DNA of 64,000 nt from Pantoea sp. Ap-967 (GTDB lineage: Bacteria; Pseudomonadota; Gammaproteobacteria; Pseudomonadales; Pseudomonadaceae), in contig NZ_VWXK01000013.1 of NCBI RefSeq assembly GCF_011752565.1, positions 62,001 to 126,000 of the forward strand, written 5' to 3'. A model generated the notes under the pieces. The model was not told the origin of the DNA. It saw only the letters and a program-made list of their open reading frames with translations, and searched no databases. A program made the translations under genes and the position numbers. Below, in pieces: positions 55,607 through 64,000 of this stretch. Position 1 is the first letter of the stretch. The number at the start of each line of letters is the position of its first letter.

Positions 55607-56254
55607 ATGAACCGCCAAGTCAAACCCGCCAGCCTGCAAGGCTGGCCACTGTTCACCCTGTTGTCCCTGCTGGTACTGCTCGTCACCTCACTGGCCCTGT
55701 GGGCCCAGCCACATTGGGTGGACGCCCTGCGCAGCGCAATCCGAACCACAGCCCGCACGTCGTTCATCCTGTTCCTGGCCACCTTCCTCGCGTCGTCCGT
55801 TGCCGCCCTGGTGCCCACTGACTTCACCCGCAACCTGCTGCGCAACCGCCGCTTCCTGGGCCTGGCCTTTGCCTTTTCCCACGCGGTGCATGCGCTGCTG
55901 ATCCTTCTCTATGTACAGTTGTTTCCCGAAACCTTCTGGCAGGGCCGCACGGCAGCTGCGAACATTCCCGGCTCAATTGGCTACCTGTTCATCATCCTGC
56001 TGACCCTCACCTCCTTCCCAGGCGCCATGAAACTGCTCGGCGCGCGTGCCTGGAAGGGGCTGCACAGCACCGGAACCTGGGTGATTGCGGGCATTTTCAT
56101 GCTGTCGCTGTACAAGCGGATCCCTATGGGTTCCTGGTATCCGCTGGGCTTTGCGCTGATGGTCAGCGCCGTACTCTTCAAGCTCACCGCGAAGCTGGCC
56201 ATCCGCGCACGCCGCAACCCCAAGGCCGCTACGGCATCAGGTAATGCCAGGTAG
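55607..56254 (+). CDS. ferric-reductase-like transmembrane protein
   Basis: 215 residues, about six transmembrane helices, with histidines in SHAVHALLILLY and GLHSTGTWVIAG placed as haem ligands in the ferric reductase/MsrQ family. ATG after CGGAG. Lacks the flavin domain. Probably a membrane b-type cytochrome passing electrons to a partner. Confidence 0.78.
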   Translation: MNRQVKPASLQGWPLFTLLSLLVLLVTSLALWAQPHWVDALRSAIRTTARTSFILFLATFLASSVAALVPTDFTRNLLRNRRFLGLAFAFSHAVHALLILLYVQLFPETFWQGRTAAANIPGSIGYLFIILLTLTSFPGAMKLLGARAWKGLHSTGTWVIAGIFMLSLYKRIPMGSWYPLGFALMVSAVLFKLTAKLAIRARRNPKAATASGNAR

Positions 56255-56302
56255 TGCCAGGGGCCTGTGCTTGAGGCCCCTGCTGCCCTACCCATCTGTG
56301 CG

Positions 56303-59122
56303 TCACTCACGCCCAGCGGTGCTTGCCTCGGGACGTGCCTCGGTAACCGTTGGCAGCCATTGCAGTTGCGTGGGGGTTCGGGTGAAGCTGGCCAGGTTCT
56401 GCGGCTCGCCCGGGTCGCACGCCAACCACAACGCCGGGGCCTGGCGCATGGCCGCCCACCTGGCCGACAGTTGCGCCTTGCTGCGCTCGCCAAGCACGCT
56501 GCTCATGCGCTGAACGCTGTTGTAGCCGTGCTCACCGATGACCATTTCTGCCCAGTAGCGATCGGCCAAAACATTCGCGCTCTGGACGCGGGCGTTGAGG
56601 TTGGCCACCACGGCGCCGCGCAGTTTGCCCAGCGACTGCTCGTCAAGCTGGGCGATGCGCTGTTCCACATTGTCGAGAAAGGCCTGCATGCGGCGGCGGA
56701 TCTCGTCGCTGCGGTAGGCGCTCGATTGCACGGTCAGCCGTAACCCCGGGCGGCGCCAATCCGGGTGGGCTTCGGTGAAAACCAAGTAGCCGGTCTGCTG
56801 TTCTGTGCGCAGCGTTTGGTAGAACGGCGTACGAATCAGTTGCGCCAGCAGCAGGCTATCTGCCTGGGTTTCAAGCCCCTCGCCGGGCAGCGGCCAGAGC
56901 AAGGTCAGCCCGCTGTCGCGGCTGGTGCTCTCGGTGCGGGCCAGGGGCAAACCTGCGGCCAATTGCCGGTTGCGGGTAAAAGGAACCTGTGCGGCGGCAA
57001 CCCGTGGGTGCAGCCGGCTTTCCAGCAACTGGCCGATGGCCTCGGCATCGTGCGCCGCCAGGTTGCCGACGGCCATGGCGTCCACATGCAATTGGCTCAG
57101 CCATTGGAGGCGCCATTGGCGAAACTCGGCGAGGGTGACCTGACTCAGCGCCTTGAGGCTTTCAGCAGGCAGCCAGTTGCCAGGGGACAGAATGAGCTGC
57201 ACCGAACTGTCCATGGCTGCAGCCGGGGTCGAAGGGCTCTGCGGCTGCCAGTACTCCCGGGCTCGGCCAACCACCCGGTCGAAACTTGCGGCGTCGACCT
57301 CGGTATCGGCCAGCACTGCGAGCATGCTTTCGAGCAACAGCGGCTGGCGCTGGCGCAGGCCGTCCAGGCGCAGCATCAAGCCTCCATCGTCGATGTCGAC
57401 AGTGCCTTGCAAACCCGCGCCACGGGCGTCGCGCAAGGTATTCTGCAGCCGGTCCTGCGCCCACAGCACGTAGAGGCTCAGGTAAACATATTCGGCCGCA
57501 GAGTCCGCAGCGGGCGTGCGCAGCGACAACCGCCAGGAGGCACGAGGAGCCTCGAAGCGCTGTTCAGGCGCGTGCCAAAGGCGCAGCCCAGGGGTGTCGA
57601 TCAACTGGCGCGGGGCATGCTCGGCCAGGGGCAACAGCGTGAAGTCGTCGGCCACATAGGGGTTGGCTGGCGGCAACGCCAGCTCGCTCACCGGCTGGGC
57701 TGTGGGCCAGTCTGGCAGGCGTGCCAATGTGTAGGGCACGTTCATCCATGGCGTTGCCGTATCCGTCTGCGCCTCGGGCGATATCCAGACGCGCAGCAGG
57801 TTGTTCGGCGTCAGTGCTGCAAGCAGCGTGGCGGCCGGGCGCACGTCACTGTCGCTACGCCGGTAAGGGCCGAACAACCAGTCCTGCAGTGGGTAAGCCT
57901 TGCTGTTCTCGGCAATTTCGCGCACCAGTTGCAGCGGCTGGCGCGGCTGGAATTCGGCGAAGCGTTGCGCAGCCAGTTGGGCGTCCTGGCGCAACCGCCA
58001 AGGTTCCAGGCCCTGCTGGCGAATCAGATCGAGGTAGGCGAAGACGCTGGCCTGAACACGGTCAAGATCGGCGCGGGTGTGTAGCCCAAGGTCGATTTCA
58101 ATCCCCAGCAATGCTTGCTGATGCTGGTGCAGCATCCAGTGAACGCCAACACCGCGAGCCAGCCCGGCCTTGCGCAAGGCGTCCTGCAAGCTGCCCGGCC
58201 CGCGTGCGGTGATCTGCGAAAGCACCACTGCCGTGTCTGGCGCCGCCGGTGCATTTCGATTGACGGGGAAGACAAACAACAGGCGCTGGGTTGGCTTGAT
58301 CGGCTTCACGTTCAAGGTGGCCGGCAGCAAGCCCGGCGTCACCAGGTCAGCACTCGCCGAAGTCGCTGCCACCGAGCCTTGCGGGAGCTGGGCGAAGCTC
58401 TTGCTGGCCATCGCCTGCAAGGCATCAAGCGACTGCGGGCCGCTGAGCACCAGTTGCATGTTCAGGCTGCTGTAGTGCTCACGGGTGAACGCCGCTACCC
58501 GCTCGCGCAGACGCGCTGGGTCACCGCCCAAGGTCTGCAGGTTACCGATATGAAATGCCGCCATCGCGTGACGAGGGTTGAGGCTTTGGCCAAGCGCCTC
58601 GCCTACGCGCACCCCCTCCCAGTCAGCACGCAGGTGGAACTCGGCATCCACCGCATTGCGCTCACGGTCGACATAACGCGGGTCGAACAGCGGCGTCGAG
58701 AGGGTGGCACCCAGGCGATCCAGCGCCTCGGGCAAGGCGTTGGCGGGTACAGAGAAGTAGTAGTCGGTACTGTACAGGCTGGTGGTGGCGTTGAAGTTGC
58801 CACCTACCCTGCCCATGAACCCGCTGTAGCCATTGGGATCCGGGAACGGTTTGCTGCCGAGAAACACCAGGTGCTCGGTCAAGTGCGCCAGGCCAGGCAG
58901 GTCGGCGGGGTCGGCGGCGGCTCCGGTGGCCACCGCAACGTTCGCGGCGGCGTGGGTGGCGCCCGGGTCGTGGATGACCAGGACAGGTAAGCGGTTGGGT
59001 AACTGGAAACTGCGATACTGGTGTGGGTCCTTGGGCGAGACGATCAACGCCGTCGCCATCGAGGTGCAAGGTAACAGTGCTGCCATCAACAATGTTGGCA
59101 GACGAAAGCTGGGCAAGGCCAT
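56303..59122 (-). CDS. M16-family zinc metallopeptidase (insulinase type)
   Basis: 939 residues with a signal peptide of about 24 residues (MAALLPCTSMATA). The inverted zinc motif HLTEH is at 80-84, with the further Glu expected in the following helix; YSGFMGRVGGNFNATTSLYS follows. Four M16 domains in the usual order, only the first catalytic. Long bacterial form like protease III/pitrilysin. Exported to the periplasm. High GC, unlike the catabolic island. Confidence 0.9.
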   Translation of the reverse strand: MALPSFRLPTLLMAALLPCTSMATALIVSPKDPHQYRSFQLPNRLPVLVIHDPGATHAAANVAVATGAAADPADLPGLAHLTEHLVFLGSKPFPDPNGYSGFMGRVGGNFNATTSLYSTDYYFSVPANALPEALDRLGATLSTPLFDPRYVDRERNAVDAEFHLRADWEGVRVGEALGQSLNPRHAMAAFHIGNLQTLGGDPARLRERVAAFTREHYSSLNMQLVLSGPQSLDALQAMASKSFAQLPQGSVAATSASADLVTPGLLPATLNVKPIKPTQRLLFVFPVNRNAPAAPDTAVVLSQITARGPGSLQDALRKAGLARGVGVHWMLHQHQQALLGIEIDLGLHTRADLDRVQASVFAYLDLIRQQGLEPWRLRQDAQLAAQRFAEFQPRQPLQLVREIAENSKAYPLQDWLFGPYRRSDSDVRPAATLLAALTPNNLLRVWISPEAQTDTATPWMNVPYTLARLPDWPTAQPVSELALPPANPYVADDFTLLPLAEHAPRQLIDTPGLRLWHAPEQRFEAPRASWRLSLRTPAADSAAEYVYLSLYVLWAQDRLQNTLRDARGAGLQGTVDIDDGGLMLRLDGLRQRQPLLLESMLAVLADTEVDAASFDRVVGRAREYWQPQSPSTPAAAMDSSVQLILSPGNWLPAESLKALSQVTLAEFRQWRLQWLSQLHVDAMAVGNLAAHDAEAIGQLLESRLHPRVAAAQVPFTRNRQLAAGLPLARTESTSRDSGLTLLWPLPGEGLETQADSLLLAQLIRTPFYQTLRTEQQTGYLVFTEAHPDWRRPGLRLTVQSSAYRSDEIRRRMQAFLDNVEQRIAQLDEQSLGKLRGAVVANLNARVQSANVLADRYWAEMVIGEHGYNSVQRMSSVLGERSKAQLSARWAAMRQAPALWLACDPGEPQNLASFTRTPTQLQWLPTVTEARPEASTAGRE

Positions 59123-59210
59123 TCAACGCATCCATTCGAGTCAGAAACCTGTCAGTCCTGACAGGTATAAATGCGCCATGTTACAGAATGGCTTGCCGCA
59201 CATGAAGCCA

Positions 59211-60407
59211 TCAGGCCGGCGCCACTGCCCGGTTGGCCCGCAGCCTGATGGCCATGTAGCTCAGCGCAGAGCCGATACCCGCAGCGGCAATCACCAGGCA
59301 CATCGGCCGCGGTGAATCATGGGCCAGGCTTCCCACCCAGGCACTGAACGCGGCGCCCAGGGCGAATTGGGCCGACACCGCAAGCCCAGCTGCAGCGCCT
59401 GCGTTTGCAGGGAAGCGCTTGAGCAAGCTGGCCACACAGTTCGCCCCCATCAGCCCCGTGACGCTGACGTACAGGATCACCAACCCGACGATGCCCCAGA
59501 GCGTCACCGACTCGCGGCTGCCAAGCACCAGCAGGCCCACGGCGGACAACCCCGCGAACAGTGCCCCGACGCCCAGCATGCGCAGGGCGCCGAGCCGGCT
59601 GACCAAGCGGGCGTTGGCCACGGTCATGATGATGACGCCGCCAATATTCAGGGCGAACAACCAACCATAGCCATGGGGCGAGACGCCAAAGTAGCCGATG
59701 TAAACGTAGGGGGACGCCGTGATGAAGGCGAACATGCCACCAAACGAAAGCCCCATGCACAGAATGTAGGCGATGGCCGTCGGGTCGCTCGCGATGCGCC
59801 AGTAACCCATCAGCGCAGCGACGAGCGACTGGCTGCGATTGTCGGGGTGATGCGTCTCGCGGATGCTGAACACACAGGCGAGCAGGCAGATGGCCGCGAA
59901 CCCGAACAGCGCGGCAAATATCACCCGCCAACCCTCGATCAGCATCAGGAAGCTACCGGCCAGCGGCGCCACGAGCGTAGCGAGCATGGTAACCAGATGC
60001 ATCAAGGACAAGGTTTTCGCAGCGTCGCCCAGGGAGAACAGGTCCCTGACGATGGTACGCGCCAGCACCGAAGCTGCAGCCCCGCCCAGCGCCTGAAGGA
60101 AGCGCCAGGCGATCAGTTGCTCCACGGAGCCTGCCAGCATGCAACCCACCGACGCCACCAGGTACAGCACCATGCCCCCCAGCAGCAAGGGCTTGCGCCC
60201 GTAACGGTCCGACAGTGGGCCGTAGAACAGCATGCCAATGCACAATCCCGCCAGGAACACGCCAATGGTCATCTGCACGCTGGCCGCACTGGCGTTCAAG
60301 TCCTCGGCAATGGATGGCAGGCTGGGCAGGTAGGTGTCTATCGATAACGGTGCAAATGCCACCAGGGCGGCCAGCACTATGATCAGGCGTCGCGGGTTGT
60401 CCAGCAT
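59211..60407 (-). CDS. MFS transporter, Bcr/CflA-type
   Basis: 398 residues, twelve helices; LAPLSIDTYLPSLPSIAEDL reads here as FAPLSIDTYLPSLPSI and FYGPLSDRYGRKP marks the Bcr/CflA drug-resistance group. Lies directly downstream (minus strand) of hpaR with a candidate HpaR operator just before its start, so it may export a phenolic or pathway compound rather than a drug. Confidence 0.88.
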   Translation of the reverse strand: MLDNPRRLIIVLAALVAFAPLSIDTYLPSLPSIAEDLNASAASVQMTIGVFLAGLCIGMLFYGPLSDRYGRKPLLLGGMVLYLVASVGCMLAGSVEQLIAWRFLQALGGAAASVLARTIVRDLFSLGDAAKTLSLMHLVTMLATLVAPLAGSFLMLIEGWRVIFAALFGFAAICLLACVFSIRETHHPDNRSQSLVAALMGYWRIASDPTAIAYILCMGLSFGGMFAFITASPYVYIGYFGVSPHGYGWLFALNIGGVIIMTVANARLVSRLGALRMLGVGALFAGLSAVGLLVLGSRESVTLWGIVGLVILYVSVTGLMGANCVASLLKRFPANAGAAAGLAVSAQFALGAAFSAWVGSLAHDSPRPMCLVIAAAGIGSALSYMAIRLRANRAVAPA

Positions 60408-60442
60408 GTGTGCTCCACTGCGAGTTCAAAGGTCGAGGAAAA

Positions 60443-60458
60443 CGATAACATCTTAACG
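60443..60458. promoter_or_regulatory. candidate HpaR operator
   Basis: CGATAACATCTTAACG, closely related to the two sites between hpaA and hpaG1; sits 36 bp before the MFS start codon. Confidence 0.5.
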
Positions 60459-60494
60459 TTATGCGGGCACTTACTGCCTGCAGGCACCGTGACC

Positions 60495-60917
60495 CTAAGG
60501 CTCGATGCGCTTGAGGTCGTTGAGCAAGGCGATGAGCTGTTCCATTTTTTCCTGGCCGAATTGCGCGTGGATCCGCTGGTAGTTTTTCTCCATGTCACCG
60601 CTCATGGCCGCAAACAGCGCCTGCCCGCGCTCACTCAAACTCACGAAGACCCGGCGCTGGTCCTGCTGGGATTTCTGCCGCAGCACGATGCCATCGCGCT
60701 CCAGCCGGCTGAGCACACCGCTCATGCTGGGTTTCAGGATGCAGGCCTGTTGCGCCAGTTGATGGCTCTCCAACTCGCCCTGCTGGCTGAGAATCCGAAT
60801 TACCCGCCATTGCTGTTCGGTGAGGTCATGCTCATTGAGCGATGGCCTGAAAAATGCCATCGCCGCTTCCCTGGCCTGCAGAAGTGTCAATGTCAGTGAA
60901 GGTCTAGGTTTAGCCAT
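60495..60917 (-). CDS. hpaR: HpaR, MarR-family repressor of homoprotocatechuate genes
   Basis: 140 residues. LTLTLLQAREAAMAFFRPSL, LTEQQWRVIRIL and ACILKPSMSGVLSRLERDG follow HpaR of E. coli closely (from memory). Winged helix at about 35-100. In E. coli W it represses the hpa meta-cleavage genes and is released by 4-hydroxyphenylacetate or homoprotocatechuate-type inducers. Confidence 0.87.
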   Translation of the reverse strand: MAKPRPSLTLTLLQAREAAMAFFRPSLNEHDLTEQQWRVIRILSQQGELESHQLAQQACILKPSMSGVLSRLERDGIVLRQKSQQDQRRVFVSLSERGQALFAAMSGDMEKNYQRIHAQFGQEKMEQLIALLNDLKRIEP

Positions 60918-61114
60918 GATCCAACCATGTCAATTAAACGAAACGGCAGCTGGGAAGCATGCCGCCGTAGGTTTGGCGAAGGCCCTGCCAGCGTGGGCAG
61001 AACCCATGAAAAGTACAATTTCTCCCACGAAAACCTCATTTTCCAGCGCCGGCGAAGCTGCCACCATCGGGCTACAACAATCAAGATGGCCGGAGCCCTT
61101 CAACCGTGTCCAGA

Positions 61115-62020
61115 TCAACTCAGCCCCGCGTGGCGCTGCCGATAGTCGCCAGGCGTCAAGCCGGCATAGCGCTGGAAGAATCGGCTGAAATAAGCCGGGT
61201 CCTTGAAGCCAAGCTGGTAGCAGACTTCGTTTGCCGAACTGCCACTGAACAGCAGCAGCCGTTTGGCTTCCTGCATCAGCCGCTCCTGGATCAGGCGCTT
61301 GGAAGGCAGGTCGGCAATGCGCCGGCACACATCGTTGAGCCTCGGCTCGGTCACACCAATGCCCGCCGCGTAGCGAGACAACGGCCAGTGCTCCCGGTAG
61401 TGCGCCTCGATCAGCTCGTTGAAGCGGTGGAATATCTTCAGGTCCTCGCGCCGCGCCGGGGTCGCTTTCGCGGAATGGGAGCACAGCCGCAGAAGGCTGA
61501 TCATGATCAGCCGGGTCAGGTTCTCCAGGGCGGCGCCGCGCCCCACCCGCTGTTCGGCTATCTCATAGCTCAGTTCTTCGAACAACAGCTCAACGCGCCG
61601 CGCCTCGGCCTGGTAGATCGGCGCAAGGCCAGACAACGCCACGCAGGCCGGCGCCACCTGAAGCCCCGACGCCACCAGGCTACCGTCGGCCTCAAGCAAT
61701 TGCCAGACCAGCTGCTGGCGCACGGTCAGCACATGCCCGTCGCTGTCGGCCTCGGTGACGAAGGAATGCGCGACCGTCGGCGGCGTCAGGAAAAACATCG
61801 GGCCGGCCTCGATGTACTGCTGGTCATCCAGGTACACCCGCACGGTGCCGGTCTTCACGTAATGAACCTGGAAAAACCGGTCGTGCCGGTGAACCGGCAT
61901 GTTGCGCCCGAAGAACCCGGCCAGGTTGCCCAGGCGGTCGTAATGAACCTCGCTGTCGCTGTAGCGCTGGTCGTAGACCTGGCCAATGTTGATATTCGGG
62001 ATGGGTTGCCGATCGCTCAT
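61115..62020 (-). CDS. hpaA: HpaA, AraC-family activator of 4-hydroxyphenylacetate genes
   Basis: 301 residues from MSDRQPIPNINIGQVYDQRY (an ATG 30 bp upstream is also possible). N-terminal cupin-like sensor (PVHRHDRFFQVHYVKTG, 45-62) and C-terminal double helix-turn-helix (GVTEPRLNDVCRRIADLPSK, LGFKDPAYFSRFFQRYAGL). Divergent from hpaG1. Confidence 0.87.
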   Translation of the reverse strand: MSDRQPIPNINIGQVYDQRYSDSEVHYDRLGNLAGFFGRNMPVHRHDRFFQVHYVKTGTVRVYLDDQQYIEAGPMFFLTPPTVAHSFVTEADSDGHVLTVRQQLVWQLLEADGSLVASGLQVAPACVALSGLAPIYQAEARRVELLFEELSYEIAEQRVGRGAALENLTRLIMISLLRLCSHSAKATPARREDLKIFHRFNELIEAHYREHWPLSRYAAGIGVTEPRLNDVCRRIADLPSKRLIQERLMQEAKRLLLFSGSSANEVCYQLGFKDPAYFSRFFQRYAGLTPGDYRQRHAGLS

Positions 62021-62114
62021 CAAGGCGTACTCATTGTTGTCATCGTCCAAGCGGGCCGCCCGGCCTATGTTGCACCGGCCAGAACAGCAGCGCCACGCAT
62101 GAGTGCTTGACGAT

Positions 62115-62150
62115 CGTTAACATATTAAATATAACGTTAACACATTAACG
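62115..62150. promoter_or_regulatory. paired candidate HpaR operators between hpaA and hpaG1
   Basis: CGTTAACATATTAAAT (62115-62130) and CGTTAACACATTAACG (62135-62150), 20 bp apart; the second is a perfect CGTTAA/TTAACG inverted repeat. Confidence 0.55.
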
Positions 62151-62196
62151 AATTGCCGGTAAGGCTTTTCCGCCCTACCACTGCCAGGAGAGAAGC

Positions 62197-62868
62197 ATGA
62201 GCCATGCCTTGCATGACGCTGCGAACGGCACCTTGTTTGGCGTTGCGCTGAACTACAACGGTCTGCTGCAGCAACGTCTCACCGAATTTGAACAGCCACC
62301 TTACAAACAGGCGCCGGTCAAGCCGGTGCTGTTCATCAAGACCCCGAACACCCGTAACGCCCATGGCGCCGATGTCATCCAGCCTGCCGGCGAGCGCCTG
62401 CAACCCGGCCCTGCGCTGGGCGTGGTGATCGGCAAGGACGCCAGCCGGGTGAGCGCCGCCGAGGCCCTGGCCCATGTGGCCGGCTACACCATCGTCAACG
62501 AATACAGCCTGCCCGAAGACAGCTACTACCGCCCTGCCGTCAAGGCCAAGTGCCGCGACGGGTTCTGCGCGATCGGGCCAGAACTGGTCCCCGCCGATGC
62601 AGTGAAAGACCCTCATCAGTTGACCTTGAAGCTCTACGTCAACGGCAACGTCGTGCAGGAAAACACCACGGCCAATTTCGTGCGCAGCATCCCGCAGCTG
62701 ATCGCCGAGCTGAGCGAGTTCATGACCCTGCACGCCGGTGACGTGCTGATCACAGGCACCCCCGAGGGCCGTGTCGATGTGCAGCCTGGCGACTTCGTCG
62801 AGGTGGAGATCACCGGCTTGGGCCGTTTGGCAAATACCATCGTGGCTGACACAGAGGGCCAAGCATGA
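62197..62868 (+). CDS. hpaG1: HpaG1: 5-oxo-pent-3-ene-1,2,5-tricarboxylate decarboxylase, N-terminal unit
   Basis: 223 residues of the fumarylacetoacetate hydrolase fold: SLPEDSYYRPAVKAKCRDGF, GPALGVVIGK, FMTLHAGDVLITGTPEGR. In enterobacteria this and the next protein are the two halves of the single HpaG/HpcE decarboxylase-isomerase; Pseudomonas encodes them separately. Overlaps hpaG2 by 4 bp (ATGA). Confidence 0.9.
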   Translation: MSHALHDAANGTLFGVALNYNGLLQQRLTEFEQPPYKQAPVKPVLFIKTPNTRNAHGADVIQPAGERLQPGPALGVVIGKDASRVSAAEALAHVAGYTIVNEYSLPEDSYYRPAVKAKCRDGFCAIGPELVPADAVKDPHQLTLKLYVNGNVVQENTTANFVRSIPQLIAELSEFMTLHAGDVLITGTPEGRVDVQPGDFVEVEITGLGRLANTIVADTEGQA

Positions 62869-63632
62869 AACACGCGCGCATTCGCTATGAGGGCAGCGTC
62901 CAGGCTGTCACCGTCGAAGACAACAGTGCCGTTCGCCTCAACGACGGCCGGCTTGTCGCCGCCGACCAGGTCGAGTGGCTGCCACCTGCCAACGGCAGCA
63001 TGTTCGCCCTGGGCCTGAACTACGCCGACCACGCCCGGGAACTGGCCTTCGCACCGCCCACCGAGCCCCTGGCCTTCATCAAGTCGCCGGGCACCTACAC
63101 CGGCCACAACCAGGTTACCTGGCGCCCGGACAACGTCGAATACATGCACTACGAGTGCGAGCTGGTGGCCGTCATCGGCAAGCCGGCCAAGAACGTCAAG
63201 CGTGAAAACGCCCTGGACTACGTCGCCGGCTACACCGTGTGCAACGACTACGCCATCCGCGACTACCTGGAAAACTACTACCGCCCCAACCTGCGGGTAA
63301 AAAACCGCGACGCCACCACCCCGGTCGGCCCATGGATCGTCGACGCCGCCGATGTGCCGGACGTCAGCAACCTGAAGCTGCGTACCTGGATCAACGGTGA
63401 GCTGAAGCAGGAAGGCACCACCGCGGACATGATCTTCGACATCCCGCACCTGATCGAATACTTCTCAAGCTTCATGACCCTGCAACCGGGCGACATGATC
63501 GCCACCGGCACCCCAGAGGGCCTGGCCGACGTGGTGCCGGGCGATGAAGTGGTGGTGGAAGTGGAAGGTGTCGGCCGCCTGGTCAACCGTATCGTCAGCG
63601 AAGCTGACTTCTTCAAGAACAACAAGGCATGA
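62865..63632 (+). CDS. hpaG2: HpaG2: 2-hydroxyhepta-2,4-diene-1,7-dioate isomerase unit
   Basis: 255 residues, FAH fold; metal-site region MHYECELVAVIGKPAK, NYYRPNLRVKNRDATTPVGP, SFMTLQPGDMIATGTPEG. C-terminal half-equivalent of HpaG. Overlaps both neighbours by ATGA, so hpaG1-hpaG2-hpaE are translationally coupled. Confidence 0.92.
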   Translation: MKHARIRYEGSVQAVTVEDNSAVRLNDGRLVAADQVEWLPPANGSMFALGLNYADHARELAFAPPTEPLAFIKSPGTYTGHNQVTWRPDNVEYMHYECELVAVIGKPAKNVKRENALDYVAGYTVCNDYAIRDYLENYYRPNLRVKNRDATTPVGPWIVDAADVPDVSNLKLRTWINGELKQEGTTADMIFDIPHLIEYFSSFMTLQPGDMIATGTPEGLADVVPGDEVVVEVEGVGRLVNRIVSEADFFKNNKA

Positions 63633-64000
63633 GCAGCATGATCAAGCATTGGATCAACGGCCGTGAGGTCGAAAGCAAAGACACCTTCGTCAACTACAAC
63701 CCGGCCACCGGCGATGCCATCTGCGAAGTCGCCAGCGGCGGCGCCGAGGAAGTCGCCCAGGCCGTGGCTGCGGCCAAGGAAGCCTTCCCCAAGTGGGCCA
63801 ACACGCCCGCCAAGGAACGCGCCCGCCTGATGCGCAAACTGGGTGAGCTGATCGACCAGAACGTGCCGAAGCTGGCCGAACTGGAAACCCTCGACACCGG
63901 CCTGCCGATCCACCAGACCAAGAACGTGTTGATTCCGCGCGCCTCGCACAACTTCGACTTCTTCGCCGAAGTGTGCACCCGCATGGACGGCCACAGCTAC
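63629..64000 (+). CDS. hpaE: HpaE: 5-carboxymethyl-2-hydroxymuconate semialdehyde dehydrogenase (3' end outside window)
   Basis: First 124 residues of an aldehyde dehydrogenase: MIKHWINGREVESKDTFVNY, NPATGDAICEVASGG, ETLDTGLPIHQTKN. Position after hpaG2 and sequence fit HpaE. ATGA overlap with hpaG2, or the ATG nine bases later. Confidence 0.9.
   Translation, partial: MSSMIKHWINGREVESKDTFVNYNPATGDAICEVASGGAEEVAQAVAAAKEAFPKWANTPAKERARLMRKLGELIDQNVPKLAELETLDTGLPIHQTKNVLIPRASHNFDFFAEVCTRMDGHSY

Noticed and set aside
56765..58084. 439-codon open frame on the plus strand
   Set aside because: Antisense to the M16 peptidase in high-GC DNA; rich in Gln/Arg/Gly without domains, so a shadow.
59319..60347. 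342-codon plus-strand frame
   Set aside because: Antisense to the Bcr/CflA-type MFS; His/Gln-rich shadow.

Overview
The window reads as a Pseudomonas chromosome, most like the putida group. The support is OprD-, OprB- and LamB-type porins, an hpa (homoprotocatechuate) block with HpaR/HpaA regulators, putida-style inverted REP elements near 54 kb, and many LysR, MFS and RraA/DapA-type catabolic genes. There are no rRNA or tRNA genes and no CRISPR array that I can see. All identifications come from reading the sequence and from remembered family motifs; no database search was run.

Layout. (1) 0-8 kb: a cut-off DapA-type aldolase, an enolase-superfamily epimerase that strongly resembles 4-hydroxyproline-betaine 2-epimerase (HpbD), an MDR oxidoreductase, an EamA exporter, LysR, SDR and a BetI-like TetR regulator, followed by gene remnants. 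(2) 7.8-14.1 kb: a LysR gene divergent from an unusual swivel-first aconitase/LeuCD fusion, translationally coupled to an RraA-type aldolase, then an ACS-family transporter and an OprD porin; this looks like a self-contained di/tricarboxylate uptake and catabolism operon. (3) 14.2-44.8 kb: a large catabolic region tied together by a repeated 14-bp palindrome, consensus TGTAATCGTTTACA. I found 17 copies between 17.1 and 40.5 kb, nearly all in front of transcription units, and a single LacI-family gene (28.2 kb) sits among them with its own copy. The apparent regulon holds a chemoreceptor, a LamB porin and (through a polycistron) an OprB porin, an RbsD-type sugar mutarotase, three related YbjJ-type MFS carriers plus ACS/MHS/EamA/LrgAB transporters, a GMC alcohol dehydrogenase, SDR, NIPSNAP protein, aldehyde dehydrogenase, a proline-racemase-family enzyme with a Ser/Cys catalytic pair, cupins, hydrolases and an aspartate-dehydrogenase-like protein. 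Its substrate is not evident; porins and mutarotase point to a sugar or glycoside, while the ProR and AspDH-type enzymes hint at a nitrogen-containing part. This is the best candidate for an undescribed system in the window.

(4) 45-48.7 kb: small hypothetical genes, an IS5-family element beside a deleted hemB fragment, and a LysR/MDR chimera, i.e. a rearranged border. (5) 49-54 kb: DapA-type lyase, two tandem RraA-type genes, LysR, an alpha/beta hydrolase, a wrecked MHS transporter and REP elements. (6) 54.2-64 kb: likely core genome: zinc alcohol dehydrogenase, ferric-reductase-like membrane protein, M16 peptidase, and the start of the hpa cluster (Bcr/CflA-type MFS, hpaR, hpaA, hpaG1, hpaG2, hpaE), with candidate HpaR operators.
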